Numbered from the stretch's first letter, positions 7,969-17,521 are shown. The stretch: DNA of 36,822 bases from Candidatus Woesebacteria bacterium GW2011_GWB1_38_8b (GCA_000993115.1 LBVN01000002.1:1-36822), one strand, 5' to 3'. Notes: generated by a model not told the origin, from the sequence alone. Program-made: numbers and translations.

Positions 7969-8880
7969 TTAACCGGTTATGGCTAAGTCTTTTTCGCCCA
8001 ATGCTGCTTCAATAATTTTGACTGACTTCTCACCTAAATTGCGAACTTTGACTAACTCGTCCCTCTTTGCTTTTACTAAATCTTCAACTGTTTCGTGTCC
8101 TGCTTTAATAAGCGCGTTTGCAACTCTTGTGGGAAGACCAATTTCTTCAACTGAAAGTTTTCCGACAGCTCCTAGTTCATCGACTTTCGCTACTTCCTCT
8201 TTCACAACTTTTTTCGGTGAAACTATTTGCTTAAAGTAAGCGATTACAATTTCAGCAGCTTTTGCAAGTGCATCTTTTGGTAAAATTGTTCCGTCTGTCC
8301 AAATCTCAAGAATTAGTTTATCAAAATCAGTTAATCTACCAACACGAGTTTCCTCAATTTTATAATTAACTCGTACTATTGGTGAATAGGCTGCATCGAG
8401 TGTGATAAGTCCGATTTCGTCTGTCTTTCGATCTTCGGCTGGCGAATAACCGTATCCATATTCAATATCAAGTCTGGCTTCCAGTTTTGCATCTTTTGCA
8501 AGTGTTGCTAAAACCAAATCCGGATTTGCTATTGTTACGGTTGCGTCGGTTTGGATATCTCCTGCCTTTACCTCACGCGGACCTTTAGCTGATATCGTAC
8601 CCTTTACACTTTTTTCACCCTCGTATTTAATCCTGACTTTTTTAAGATTAAGCAGGAAGTCAACAACATCTTCGCGCATCCCCTTTAGGGTTGAGAATTG
8701 ATGTTTAACTCCGGCGACTTTTGCCGAAGTTATAGCTGCTCCTCCTAAGCTCTCAAGAAGTACTCTTCTTAAGGCATTTCCGAGAGTTTGACCATAACCA
8801 CGAGCAAGTGGTGATATAACTAGTTTGGCATAACTGCCGTTTTCTTCTAATTGTTGTATTTCAAAAATTGGTTCGTTCAT
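7969..8880 (-). CDS. rpoA: RNA polymerase alpha subunit
   Basis: PLARGYGQTLGNALRRVLLESLGG; alpha-CTD LIKAGHETVEDLVKAKRDELVKVRNLGEKSVKII; strong SD AAGGAGGTGA upstream. Confidence 0.98.
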   Translation of the reverse strand: MNEPIFEIQQLEENGSYAKLVISPLARGYGQTLGNALRRVLLESLGGAAITSAKVAGVKHQFSTLKGMREDVVDFLLNLKKVRIKYEGEKSVKGTISAKGPREVKAGDIQTDATVTIANPDLVLATLAKDAKLEARLDIEYGYGYSPAEDRKTDEIGLITLDAAYSPIVRVNYKIEETRVGRLTDFDKLILEIWTDGTILPKDALAKAAEIVIAYFKQIVSPKKVVKEEVAKVDELGAVGKLSVEEIGLPTRVANALIKAGHETVEDLVKAKRDELVKVRNLGEKSVKIIEAALGEKDLAITG

Positions 8881-8906
8881 TAAGATTCACCTCCTTCCAA
8901 ATATAT

Positions 8907-9506
8907 TTACCTGGAATAAAATTCAACTATATCCTGTTCTGAAATGGGTTCAATAATATCTTCTTTTAGCGGAAATCTTACTATTCTACCAGCCGCGGCC
9001 TTTCTTTCCAACCACGAAGGTAGTTTTGTATTTTCCTGATCTAAAAGTTTCTTAATATGAGGAATCTTCATGGCAATTCCGGAAAGTATAACCGTATCTC
9101 CGATTTTGACTTGATATGAAGGAATGTTTAATCTTTTGCCATTTACCAATACATGCCTGTGGGAAACAAGTTGGCGTGCACCCGGTCTGGTTTGTGCAAA
9201 TCCAAGTCTGAAAATTACATTATCAAGTCTTCGCTCAAGCTGCGAAAGTAACATTTCTCCTGTATTTCCACGGGTCTTAAGAGCATTTTCAACATAAGTT
9301 CTAAATTGTTTTTCCATGAGACCATATAATCTTTTGACTTTTTGTTTCTCACGAAGCTGCCTCCCGTACTGCGACGGTTTTCGACCACCTCTGGGTCCGT
9401 GCATTCCTGGCGGAACACCAAGCCTTGTGAGTTTTGATCCTTTTCCAAAAAGATCAAATCCCTCACGTCTTGACAGTCTATCTTTTGGTCCTGTATATCT
9501 TGCCAT
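8907..9506 (-). CDS. rpsD: 30S ribosomal protein S4
   Basis: RLSRREGFDLFGKG ... LERRLDNVIFRLGFAQTRPGARQLVSHRHVLVNGK. Confidence 0.98.
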   Translation of the reverse strand: MARYTGPKDRLSRREGFDLFGKGSKLTRLGVPPGMHGPRGGRKPSQYGRQLREKQKVKRLYGLMEKQFRTYVENALKTRGNTGEMLLSQLERRLDNVIFRLGFAQTRPGARQLVSHRHVLVNGKRLNIPSYQVKIGDTVILSGIAMKIPHIKKLLDQENTKLPSWLERKAAAGRIVRFPLKEDIIEPISEQDIVEFYSR

Positions 9507-9509
9507 ACT

Positions 9510-9893
9510 TTATGCTCTCCTTTTCTTTTTCTGCCTCGGTCCGTTATGCGGAATAGGCGTTAAATCAGCAATCATAGAAATCCGAAGTCCACCGGCACGA
9601 ATAGCTCTAAGTGCTGCATCCCGTCCTGGGCCTGGGCCTTTAACATATACCTCAACTTCGCTTAACCCATGATCGGCAGCTGCAGCTTTTATGGCTTTTT
9701 CAACAGCAGTTGTTGCGGCAAACGGGGTTGATTTTCTTGTTCCTTTAAAACCGCTATTTCCTGAAGAACTCCATTTTAAAGTTTTTCCTTCCTCGTCCGT
9801 AACTGTAACGATAGTGTTATTAAAGGTCGCCGAAATAAAAACTTTACCTTTTTCGGTTTGCTTTTTAATGTCTTTTTTAGTTTTTTGTGCCAT
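9510..9893 (-). CDS. rpsK: 30S ribosomal protein S11
   Basis: [12 protein letters not shown] ... [22 protein letters not shown] ... [16 protein letters not shown]. Confidence 0.98.
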   Translation of the reverse strand: MAQKTKKDIKKQTEKGKVFISATFNNTIVTVTDEEGKTLKWSSSGNSGFKGTRKSTPFAATTAVEKAIKAAAADHGLSEVEVYVKGPGPGRDAALRAIRAGGLRISMIADLTPIPHNGPRQKKKRRA

Positions 9894-9896
9894 ATT

Positions 9897-10301
9897 TTAT
9901 TTATCTTTTTGAGCTGTAGCCATTTTTGTAAGAACTTCTTTCTTGAATGCTCCGACTGTTTTTCTTTTACCTCTTTTTGTTCTGGCGTTGTGTCTGGTCC
10001 TCTGACCTCTAGTAGGAAGGCCTCTTGCGTGTCTTACGCCTCTGTATGAACTTATAGTGCGAAGACGTGTTACGTTAGTTCTTACTTGCCGAAGTAAGTC
10101 TCCTTCAACCAGATATTTTTCAATTGCCGAAGTGATTTTGTTTATTTCCTCGGGTAGTAAATCAGAAATTCTTTTAGTGTCTGCGATTTTCGCCTCTTTC
10201 ATCACTTTTCCCGATAAAGTCCAGCCTAAACCCTTAATGCGAGTCAGTGCATAATTGACTTTTAGATGATCTGATAATTCGATGCCTGCAATTCTAGCCA
10301 T
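9897..10301 (-). CDS. rpsM: 30S ribosomal protein S13
   Basis: MARIAGIELSDHLKVNYALTRIKG ... RHARGLPTRGQRTRHNARTKRGKRKTV. Confidence 0.98.
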   Translation of the reverse strand: MARIAGIELSDHLKVNYALTRIKGLGWTLSGKVMKEAKIADTKRISDLLPEEINKITSAIEKYLVEGDLLRQVRTNVTRLRTISSYRGVRHARGLPTRGQRTRHNARTKRGKRKTVGAFKKEVLTKMATAQKDK

Positions 10302-10312
10302 ATATTCTTAAT

Positions 10313-10336
10313 TTAACCTTGACGTTGTTTACAACG
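10313..10336 (-). repeat. Displaced duplicate of the rpmJ 3' end
   Basis: CGT TGT AAA CAA CGT CAA GGT TAA (RCKQRQG*) versus rpmJ CGC CAT AAG CAA CGC CAA GGC TAA (RHKQRQG*). Confidence 0.75.
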
Positions 10337-10354
10337 CGTAAGCGGTGCCAAGCT

Positions 10355-10468
10355 TTAGCCTTGGCGTTGCTTATGGCGGGGATTTCGACAAATTACATAC
10401 ATAACACCCCGTCTTTTTACAAACTTGCAATCTTTACATCTTTTTTCAATTGACGCTATAACTTTCAT
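10355..10468 (-). CDS. rpmJ: 50S ribosomal protein L36 (not in ORF track, 37 aa)
   Basis: [41 protein letters not shown] zinc-ribbon layout; expected position between infA and rpsM. Confidence 0.97.
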   Translation of the reverse strand: MKVIASIEKRCKDCKFVKRRGVMYVICRNPRHKQRQG

Positions 10469-10480
10469 ATTTATTTTTGA

Positions 10481-10507
10481 GTTACTGTGAACTCGTTCAC
10501 AAGTAAA
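10481..10507. repeat. Inverted repeat TTACTGTGAAC-tc-GTTCACaAGTAA
   Basis: 6+5 bp arms with a single-base bulge, between infA and rpmJ. Confidence 0.7.
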
Positions 10508-10517
10508 CGAAAACCTA

Positions 10518-10548
10518 ATTATATGAAATATTTAAAATTTCATATAAT
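10518..10548. repeat. Inverted repeat ATTATATGAAAT-atttaaa-ATTTCATATAAT
   Basis: 12-bp perfect arms, 7-nt loop, between infA and rpmJ. Confidence 0.8.
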
Positions 10549-10555
10549 GTCTTTA

Positions 10556-10810
10556 CTACCTCCCAATTTTTGCAACTATTCTTCCCCGATCCTCGTCGTA
10601 CTTTGTCATCTCAACAACTACTGTATCTCCGGGAAAAATTCTCACATACCTCCGACGCAGTGTACCTTTCAAACTGGTCAGAATTACCCGTCCACCTTCA
10701 AGTTCCACCCTAAACATCGTATTAGGCAGACTTTCCAAGACTTTCGCGTTTATTTTAACTATATCGACCTGATTATTCATAATCTGAACACTCATAATTT
10801 GACTGCTCAT
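10556..10810 (-). CDS. infA: Translation initiation factor IF-1 (start ambiguous: 10810, 10795 or 10780)
   Basis: AKVLESLPNTMFRVELEGGRVILTSLKGTLRRRYVRIFPGDTVVVEMTKYDEDRGRIVAKIGR. Confidence 0.93.
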   Translation of the reverse strand: MSSQIMSVQIMNNQVDIVKINAKVLESLPNTMFRVELEGGRVILTSLKGTLRRRYVRIFPGDTVVVEMTKYDEDRGRIVAKIGR

Positions 10811-10820
10811 AAAACATACA

Positions 10821-10849
10821 AAAAACCAAAAGCTTTTAGCTTTGGTTTT
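10821..10849 (-). terminator. Terminator/attenuator-like hairpin between map and infA
   Basis: Minus strand AAAACCAAA-gctaaaagct-TTTGGTTTT followed by a short T run. Confidence 0.4.
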
Positions 10850-10861
10850 CAAGTTATTCTC

Positions 10862-11629
10862 TTACGCTGTCAGCAAAAGTGGACCCTTTTTGGTTACTGC
10901 AATCGTATCCTCGAAAAGCGCTGATATTTTATCATCTCTGGTTGATATTGTCCACCCATCGTTTTCCAAAACCAACTCTCCGGAGCCGTAAGTATACATA
11001 ATCTCAATCGCTAATACTGCCCCAATTTCAATTCGAGGAGAATTTTCGCGCACCCCATATGTAAAACAGGGGATTTCCGGAGCTTCATGTAAATCTTTTC
11101 CGACTCCATGCCCTACAAGATCTCTTACGGGATGCAAATTAGCTGACTTTAGAATTCTCTCGGTTTCGGCCGAAATGTCGTAAACGTAATTTCCCGCAAC
11201 CGCTTTTGATATCGCTGACTTTAGTGCATTTTCGCCAACACTTAAAAACTTGGATATATCAGTGCTAACTTCAAGTCCGAGACTAAATGATGTATCCGTA
11301 TGAAACCCTTTATAAAACATTCCGACATCCACACTCACTACATCGCCATTTTTAAAAATAATATTTGGGTGAGGGATTCCATGGACAATACCTTGATTAG
11401 TATTCACGCAAGTTGTCCAAAAATAATTCGGGACCATTTTAAATGACGGTTTTCCTCCCTCTTCTTTTATAAGTTTCTCTGCTAATTCATCAATCTCTGC
11501 AGCGTTGCCTCCGATTTTTACAGCATTTTTAAGTGCATTTTTAACCTTGGCAAGCTTTTTCCCGCCTTCCAGCATGATTTCAATCTCCTGATCTGTTTTT
11601 AATAAAATGTTTGAAGATCGATTTGTCAT
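10862..11629 (-). CDS. map: Methionine aminopeptidase type I
   Basis: NQGIVHGIP, VSVDVGMFYKGFHTDTSFS, GHGVGKDLHEAPEIP, IEIMYTYGSGE. Confidence 0.95.
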   Translation of the reverse strand: MTNRSSNILLKTDQEIEIMLEGGKKLAKVKNALKNAVKIGGNAAEIDELAEKLIKEEGGKPSFKMVPNYFWTTCVNTNQGIVHGIPHPNIIFKNGDVVSVDVGMFYKGFHTDTSFSLGLEVSTDISKFLSVGENALKSAISKAVAGNYVYDISAETERILKSANLHPVRDLVGHGVGKDLHEAPEIPCFTYGVRENSPRIEIGAVLAIEIMYTYGSGELVLENDGWTISTRDDKISALFEDTIAVTKKGPLLLTA

Positions 11630-12267
11630 TTTAGTGTTTCGATAAACTTCGAGAGATCCTCAAATATCACATCAATAGGCCTATTCCCATCTACTCTTTC
11701 CAGTTTTTTATGACTATCAAGATACTCCATTAGTTTTTCGGTGTTGTTTTTATAATACTCAAAACGCTCCTCAACCGATTCCGGTTTGTCATCGTCTCTT
11801 TGAATTAATTCTCCACCGCATTTATCGCACACTCCTTTTTCTTTTGGAGGGTTTGTAACTAAATTAAAAACCTCTCCGCATTTACTGCAAATCACCCTTG
11901 ACGAAATTCTCCTCACAACTTCTTCCTTGCTTATTTCTAAAGATATTACTGCATCTATATCGTCTCCCTTATTTTTTAAAAATCTCTCGAGCGCTTCATA
12001 TTGAGATATGAATCTGGGGAATCCTTCAAACAGGATATCTTTCATTTCAGGTTTTTCATCTTTTAATAAATCCATCACGTACATTGACATTTCGTTTTCT
12101 GGAACAAGTTTTCCCGAGTCAACAATTTCTTTTATCCTCTCATCTTTTTTTGCAAGTTCACGAGCAATACCACCTGTTTGCAAATGGTAAAGGTTAAATT
12201 TCTTAGAAAGCATCTCCGCTTGTGTTCCTTTTCCTGACGCTGGTGCTCCAAGCAGTACAATATTCAT
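11626..12267 (-). CDS. adk: Adenylate kinase with four-Cys LID
   Basis: LLGAPASGKGTQAEML; LID CSKCGEVFNLVTNPPKEKGVCDKCGGEL; FEGFPR. Confidence 0.96.
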   Translation of the reverse strand: MNIVLLGAPASGKGTQAEMLSKKFNLYHLQTGGIARELAKKDERIKEIVDSGKLVPENEMSMYVMDLLKDEKPEMKDILFEGFPRFISQYEALERFLKNKGDDIDAVISLEISKEEVVRRISSRVICSKCGEVFNLVTNPPKEKGVCDKCGGELIQRDDDKPESVEERFEYYKNNTEKLMEYLDSHKKLERVDGNRPIDVIFEDLSKFIETLK

Positions 12268-12269
12268 AA

Positions 12270-13553
12270 TTAGCTTCGAAGATATGTGTCGTAACGCTTC
12301 ATCACAAGTTTCGATTCCAAATCACGCGTAAGCTCCAGTACAACTGAAACCACAATTAAAATTCCGGTTCCTCCTATTGCCAAATTTGCAACCCCGATCG
12401 CATTTTGGAAAAACGAAGGAAGAACTGCAATAAGACCCAAAAAGGTAGCTCCTACCAACGTAATCCGATTTAGAACCTGGCTTAGATATTTAGAAGTTGT
12501 TGCTCCGGGTCTTATTCCGGGTATAAAACCTCCGCTTTTTTGCAGATTCTCGGAAATTTGCTCCGGATTAAAAACTACGGAAGTATAAAAATAAGTAAAG
12601 CCAAATACTAAAAGAAAATATATCGCGTTATACAAAAAGGTATTGGGATTAAAATATGTCGCTACAGAAGTTGCAAGGCCGGCAATTTTGGGATTACCAA
12701 GGCCAGATAAAAACTGAGTTGCTAAGGACGGCATAAGTACCAAAGACACTGCAAAAATTATAGGGATAACACCGGCTTGGTTTAGGCGGAGCGGTAAGTA
12801 AGAGGATGATAGTCCTGTTTTTCCGATTCTTCTTGAATAATTTACCGGAATTTGTCGGGTTGCCTCATTCATAAAAACGATAAGTGCAACAATCAGAACC
12901 GATGCCGCCGCAAAAACACCAACCTTTAATACATCAGCAGCCGTTATTACAGACACGGATTGCCCTAAAGTAATTGGCAGCCTGGCCACAATTCCTGCAA
13001 AAATAAGAAATGATATTCCGTTTGAAAGTCCGTATTCAGTAATAAGCTCACCAAACCAAACTGCAAGCATCGATCCGGCAGTCATAGTAACAATTAGTGC
13101 AAGAAGTGATACCGGATTTAAATTTGTAATTACACCCTGGCTTCGAAGTAAAGTGTACATACCAAAAGCCTGACCGGCAGCAAGGGGGATTGTAAGTGCT
13201 CTTGTATATTGATTAATTCGCTCCTGACCGTATTCACCTTCTTTTGATAATTCTTCAAGTTTGGGAATTACATGAGTTAAAAGCTGTAAAATAATCGAGG
13301 CATTGATGTAAGGAGTTAAACCAAGCGCCATTATGGAAAAGTTTGCTAGGGTTCCTCCGGAAAAAACGTCCAGAAGAGATAACAAGGGGCTACCAGAAAA
13401 AAGAGCTTTAAGAGATGTTGCGTCAATTCCTGATGCCGGGATATGAGCAATTAACCTGAATACTACCAAAATTGCAGCTGTCGTTATTAACTTTTTCCTT
13501 ATATCGGGTGTTTTGACTATTCTTGTAAAAAATTGCTTTATAGAAGCCAACAT
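12270..13553 (-). CDS. secY: Preprotein translocase subunit SecY
   Basis: 10-TM pattern; [43 protein letters not shown]. Confidence 0.97.
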   Translation of the reverse strand: MLASIKQFFTRIVKTPDIRKKLITTAAILVVFRLIAHIPASGIDATSLKALFSGSPLLSLLDVFSGGTLANFSIMALGLTPYINASIILQLLTHVIPKLEELSKEGEYGQERINQYTRALTIPLAAGQAFGMYTLLRSQGVITNLNPVSLLALIVTMTAGSMLAVWFGELITEYGLSNGISFLIFAGIVARLPITLGQSVSVITAADVLKVGVFAAASVLIVALIVFMNEATRQIPVNYSRRIGKTGLSSSYLPLRLNQAGVIPIIFAVSLVLMPSLATQFLSGLGNPKIAGLATSVATYFNPNTFLYNAIYFLLVFGFTYFYTSVVFNPEQISENLQKSGGFIPGIRPGATTSKYLSQVLNRITLVGATFLGLIAVLPSFFQNAIGVANLAIGGTGILIVVSVVLELTRDLESKLVMKRYDTYLRS

Positions 13554-13581
13554 ATTATGTCAGTACTTAAAAATTACTAAA

Positions 13582-14034
13582 TTATTTGGCAGAACTCGAA
13601 CTTAAGACTTTCCCGCCTTTTTTGGTAATTTTCTCGCTAGCAGATTTTGAAGTAGGTAATTCTACAGTTAATTTTCTGGTAACCTCTCCATCACCCAAAA
13701 TCTTTACCCCATAAGTCTTCGCATCTTTTGCATCAACAATTCCGTATTTAACCAGAGACTCGATATTTACAACCGAATTCTCAGGAAAAACTTCCAAATG
13801 CTTTAAATTTATAATCAGAGGTTTTGCTTTTGCCTCAAATCTTCCCTTACCGCGTCTAAATGGAAGTCTTTTAATAAAAGATTTTCTGACTTTGTAGCCT
13901 TCAAAAATTACACCAACCTTGCCTCTGCTTTTTTGACCCTTTTGTCCACGTCCTGTAGTATGGCCTCCTTTTCCGCTACCATAGCCTCTACCGACTCTTT
14001 TTTTTCTTTTTGTAACAATTTTTAAATTACCCAT
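13582..14034 (-). CDS. rplO: 50S ribosomal protein L15
   Basis: KRVGRGYGSGKGGHTTGRGQKGQKSRGK. Confidence 0.96.
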   Translation of the reverse strand: MGNLKIVTKRKKRVGRGYGSGKGGHTTGRGQKGQKSRGKVGVIFEGYKVRKSFIKRLPFRRGKGRFEAKAKPLIINLKHLEVFPENSVVNIESLVKYGIVDAKDAKTYGVKILGDGEVTRKLTVELPTSKSASEKITKKGGKVLSSSSAK

Positions 14035-14509
14035 TTTTTTTGATATCTTTTTTATAACCTATATTGGAAATTTTCTCCAGTGCTTTAAGTGTTGCATAAA
14101 CGTTGGAGGTCTTATTGGTTGTACCCAAAAACTTTCCGACCGCATCTCTAATCCCTGCAGCCTCCAAAACTATACGCATCGGACCCCCTGCAATTATTCC
14201 TGATCCCGGAGGTGCGGGCTTAAGAAGAATTTTTGCTGCAGAAAATTTTTCAATTGTAGAAAAGGGGATTGTTGTTCCGCGAAGCGGAACCGTAATCATT
14301 TTTCGCTTTCCTGCTTCAATTGCTTTTCGTATTGCCGAGGCAACATCGGAGGCTTTCGCAAGCCCGATTCCGACTTTTCCTTTTCTGTTTCCCACAACAA
14401 CTAGGGCAGAAAATCTTATTGTATTTCCACCTTTAGTCTTTTTTGAAATCCTTTTAATTTCAACGACTGTTTCTTCAAATTCTTTTATTTGTCCGAATCT
14501 GTCTTCCAT
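14027..14509 (-). CDS. rpsE: 30S ribosomal protein S5
   Basis: RFSALVVVGNRKGKVGIGLAKASDVASAIRKA ... GSGIIAGGPMRIVLEAAGI. Confidence 0.97.
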   Translation of the reverse strand: MEDRFGQIKEFEETVVEIKRISKKTKGGNTIRFSALVVVGNRKGKVGIGLAKASDVASAIRKAIEAGKRKMITVPLRGTTIPFSTIEKFSAAKILLKPAPPGSGIIAGGPMRIVLEAAGIRDAVGKFLGTTNKTSNVYATLKALEKISNIGYKKDIKKNG

Positions 14510-14519
14510 GTTTGTTCTG

Positions 14520-14873
14520 TTAAAAATCTAATCCTCCTTCTCTTGCTCCTTCAGCAAGTGCCTTTACTCTTCCATGATAGCGATATCCTCCCCTATCATA
14601 AACAACTTGTTTTAGTCCGACTTTAAGAGCTTTCTTGGCCACTGCCATTCCTACCTCTTTGGCTTTTTGTGTTTTATTCATTTTTTTTGACTCTTTTTCA
14701 TCTAAATCTTTTTCACTCGCCGAAATTAATGTTTTATTCTCAGCGTCATTAATAACCTGCGTGTAAATATGAGCATTTGACCGATAAACCGCGAGTCTTG
14801 GCCTTTCCTTTGTGCCATTAACCCTGCTTCTTATTCTTTTTTTTCTTTTTAATTTTTCTTCAACTTTTCCCAT
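14520..14873 (-). CDS. rplR: 50S ribosomal protein L18
   Basis: [21 protein letters not shown] ... [28 protein letters not shown]. Start at MGKVEEKL, avoiding overlap with rplF. Confidence 0.95.
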   Translation of the reverse strand: MGKVEEKLKRKKRIRSRVNGTKERPRLAVYRSNAHIYTQVINDAENKTLISASEKDLDEKESKKMNKTQKAKEVGMAVAKKALKVGLKQVVYDRGGYRYHGRVKALAEGAREGGLDF

Positions 14874-14877
14874 ATTT

Positions 14878-15420
14878 TTAAGCCCCAGCTTTTGCAGCTT
14901 TACCAGCCTTTCTTCGGATAATTTCACCTTTGTATTTTATTCCTTTTCCTTTATACGGCTCGGGTGGACGAACTGCTCTGATACGCGCACAAATTAATCC
15001 CACCAACTCTTTATCAATTCCGCTTACAGTGATATCAGTTTTTTCAACTTTAAAATCAATTCCTTCAGGGGCATTAATTTTTACCGGGTGAGAAAAACCA
15101 ACCGCAAGAACCAAATCCCGACCGCTTACTTCAGCACGATATCCCGTACCCACCATCTCCAAAGTCTTGCTCCACCCCTCGGTTACGCCTTTTACAAAAT
15201 TTGACAAATGTGATCTGAAAGTTCCGTGCATCGCCATTGCCTGATCTTCCTGAGAGTTTCTGATTACCAGTAATTCTCCATCTTCCAGCTTGGCATCAAT
15301 TGTTGCGGGCAAAACTAAAGAAAGATTTCCTTTAGGACCAACAACTTTAACATTTTTGCTGTTTATTTCAACAGTTACGCCGTTTGGAACTGAAATTGGT
15401 AATTTGCCGATTTTGCTCAT
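14878..15420 (-). CDS. rplF: 50S ribosomal protein L6
   Basis: [19 protein letters not shown] ... [22 protein letters not shown]. Confidence 0.97.
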   Translation of the reverse strand: MSKIGKLPISVPNGVTVEINSKNVKVVGPKGNLSLVLPATIDAKLEDGELLVIRNSQEDQAMAMHGTFRSHLSNFVKGVTEGWSKTLEMVGTGYRAEVSGRDLVLAVGFSHPVKINAPEGIDFKVEKTDITVSGIDKELVGLICARIRAVRPPEPYKGKGIKYKGEIIRRKAGKAAKAGA

Positions 15421-15425
15421 ATTTT

Positions 15426-15848
15426 TTATAGTACTTTTGCAATAACCTCTCCGCCTAGATTTTTCTTAACCGCATCACCGCCGGACATTATCCCTGACGT
15501 TGTTGTTAAAATCATCATATACGGACTTCTTACTTTTTTAATCTCTTCTGAGCTTATATAAACCCGATTGCTTGGCTTAGAAACTAAAATTATATCCGAT
15601 AAAATCGGCATTTTACTCTTATAAACCAAGTTAACTTTTAAAATTCCACCTTCTTTTTCAACATTACTTAAATACCCCATGGATTTTAATGTTTTGGCAA
15701 CCGATTCGATGAGTTTAGTGTTATCAACAACAACTTCTTTTTTACCGGCACGTACACAGTTTTTAAGTCTGATCAAAAAATCCCCAATCGGATAATTTTT
15801 TACCGTTATCTTTGTAATTTTTTTCATTTCTTTTTTATCTTTAACCAT
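15426..15848 (-). CDS. rpsH: 30S ribosomal protein S8
   Basis: IGDFLIRLKNCVRAGKKEVVV ... ILTTTSGIMSGGDAVKKNLGGEVIAKVL. Confidence 0.95.
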   Translation of the reverse strand: MVKDKKEMKKITKITVKNYPIGDFLIRLKNCVRAGKKEVVVDNTKLIESVAKTLKSMGYLSNVEKEGGILKVNLVYKSKMPILSDIILVSKPSNRVYISSEEIKKVRSPYMMILTTTSGIMSGGDAVKKNLGGEVIAKVL

Positions 15849-15863
15849 AATATCTTTTATTTA

Positions 15864-16049
15864 TTACCAACTTGCCTTTTGAACTCCAGGGATTTCACCT
15901 TTATGGGCATATTCCCTGAAACAAATTCTGCAAAGTCCGAACTTACGCATATAGCCACGAGATCTTCCACAAAGTTGGCATCTATTTCGATATCTTACTT
16001 TATATTTTAATTTTTTTGTTTCGCGAACTTCTTTTGCTGTTGTTGACAT
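15864..16049 (-). CDS. rpsN: 30S ribosomal protein S14, zinc-binding (type Z)
   Basis: [41 protein letters not shown]. Confidence 0.97.
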   Translation of the reverse strand: MSTTAKEVRETKKLKYKVRYRNRCQLCGRSRGYMRKFGLCRICFREYAHKGEIPGVQKASW

Positions 16050-16054
16050 AATAT

Positions 16055-16594
16055 TTAGATCTTTTCAAACGGCATCTCCAAATATTCCAAAAGTTTTTTA
16101 GAAACTTCCGGGTTATTTGCGTTAGTAACGATTGTAATTTCAAGACCGCGTGAGCGTGATTTTGTAATATCGATTTCAGGAAATACGTTATGCTCAACTA
16201 TACCAAGTGTGTAGTTCCCAACTTTATCAAAGCTCTTAAGCGGGACTCCTCTGAAATCCCGAAATCTTGGTAGAACTATCGAGAATAGTTTATCCAAAAA
16301 CGCGTACATTCGATCGCCCCGAAGCGTTGTTTTCAACCCTACGTTCATGCCGCGTCTGATTCCAAAGCTTGCTACTGATATTTTTGCCGTACGAATTGAG
16401 GGCTTTTGACCCGTAATATCCGATAACTCCTTGATTGCCGCTTCAAGTAAACTTTTATCTTTTAAGGTATCTCCAATTCCCATATTCACAACAACTTTGA
16501 CAGGCTTCGGAATTGCCATAAAGTTTTTTATGTTTAATTCACTAGCCAGTTTTTTACTGATTTCTTTATTGTATTTTTGTTTAAGTCTTTGCAT
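16055..16594 (-). CDS. rplE: 50S ribosomal protein L5
   Basis: [69 protein letters not shown]. Confidence 0.97.
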   Translation of the reverse strand: MQRLKQKYNKEISKKLASELNIKNFMAIPKPVKVVVNMGIGDTLKDKSLLEAAIKELSDITGQKPSIRTAKISVASFGIRRGMNVGLKTTLRGDRMYAFLDKLFSIVLPRFRDFRGVPLKSFDKVGNYTLGIVEHNVFPEIDITKSRSRGLEITIVTNANNPEVSKKLLEYLEMPFEKI

Positions 16595-16595
16595 A

Positions 16596-16901
16596 TTAAA
16601 TTTCTTTCTGACACTTTTTACATATTCTTACTTTCTCTTTATCAAGTTTTTTAAGGCCGACCCGTGTTACTTTTTTACACTTCGGACAAATAAGTGCAAT
16701 TTTCGCAAATGACAGCGGTCGTGGTATATCATAAATACCCCCTTTTTGACCTTGAGCACCTTTAACATGTTTTTTATAAATATTTACGTCAGGAACAAGG
16801 ACTTTTTCCTCTTTGATAAAAATCTTTTCAATTTTTCCGTCACGACCTTTATCTTTGCCGCTTGTAATTTTTACTGTATCTCCAACTTTAAATTTCAACA
16901 T
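16596..16901 (-). CDS. rplX: 50S ribosomal protein L24 with C-terminal CxxC...CxxC ribbon
   Basis: MLKFKVGDTVKITSGKDKGRDGKIEKIF ... ICPKCKKVTRVG...VRICKKCQKEI. Confidence 0.95.
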   Translation of the reverse strand: MLKFKVGDTVKITSGKDKGRDGKIEKIFIKEEKVLVPDVNIYKKHVKGAQGQKGGIYDIPRPLSFAKIALICPKCKKVTRVGLKKLDKEKVRICKKCQKEI

Positions 16902-16902
16902 A

Positions 16903-17268
16903 TTAAACAACCTCCCTGGCAAGTGATGCGATTTTCGTATAACCGATTTCTTTAACTTCACGGGCGATTGGTCCTAAAATCCGGGTTCCTCTGGGCATTC
17001 CGTTTTTATCGATGGCAACCGCGGCGTTATCATCAAAGCGTAAATAAGTTCCGTCCCTTCTTTTAATTTCTTTTTTTGTTCTTACTATTAAAATCTTTAA
17101 TTTTTCTTTATCGGCAACAATTCCGTTGGGGTCAGCTCCTTCTACAACGGCCATAACAACATCGCCGACTGTCGCGTATTTCCCAATTCTATGGGAAACT
17201 CCAATAATCATAAATTTCTTTGCGCCGCAATTGTCTGCCGGATTTAACATTGTTCGTAGTTGTAACAT
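16903..17268 (-). CDS. rplN: 50S ribosomal protein L14
   Basis: [24 protein letters not shown] ... [23 protein letters not shown]. Confidence 0.97.
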   Translation of the reverse strand: MLQLRTMLNPADNCGAKKFMIIGVSHRIGKYATVGDVVMAVVEGADPNGIVADKEKLKILIVRTKKEIKRRDGTYLRFDDNAAVAIDKNGMPRGTRILGPIAREVKEIGYTKIASLAREVV

Positions 17269-17269
17269 A

Positions 17270-17521
17270 TTATTTCGTTTTATCTTTTGAACTGCCTTTT
17301 TTGTCTTCAATTATTTTCCATCTTTTTGACTTACTAATAGGCTTACAGGCAACAAACTGTACTCTCTGCCCAACCTCTACTCCGAAATCATCCTGAACAT
17401 GATATTTTTTGCTCCTTTTAAACCTTTTTTTATAAAGCGGATGAACAACAACACGCTCAACCGCAACCGTTGCGGTCTTATCCATCTTTTTTGATATGAC
17501 TACTCCTGTAAATATTTTCAT
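17270..17521 (-). CDS. rpsQ: 30S ribosomal protein S17
   Basis: [45 protein letters not shown]. Confidence 0.95.
   Translation of the reverse strand: MKIFTGVVISKKMDKTATVAVERVVVHPLYKKRFKRSKKYHVQDDFGVEVGQRVQFVACKPISKSKRWKIIEDKKGSSKDKTK

Noticed and set aside
10346-10372. rpmJ-end hairpin as a simple transcription terminator
   Set aside because: No T run follows on the minus strand and co-directional genes continue; the tail duplication explains the structure better.
10487-10924. 145-aa plus-strand ORF
   Set aside because: Covers infA antisense and hairpin DNA; no coding signal of its own.
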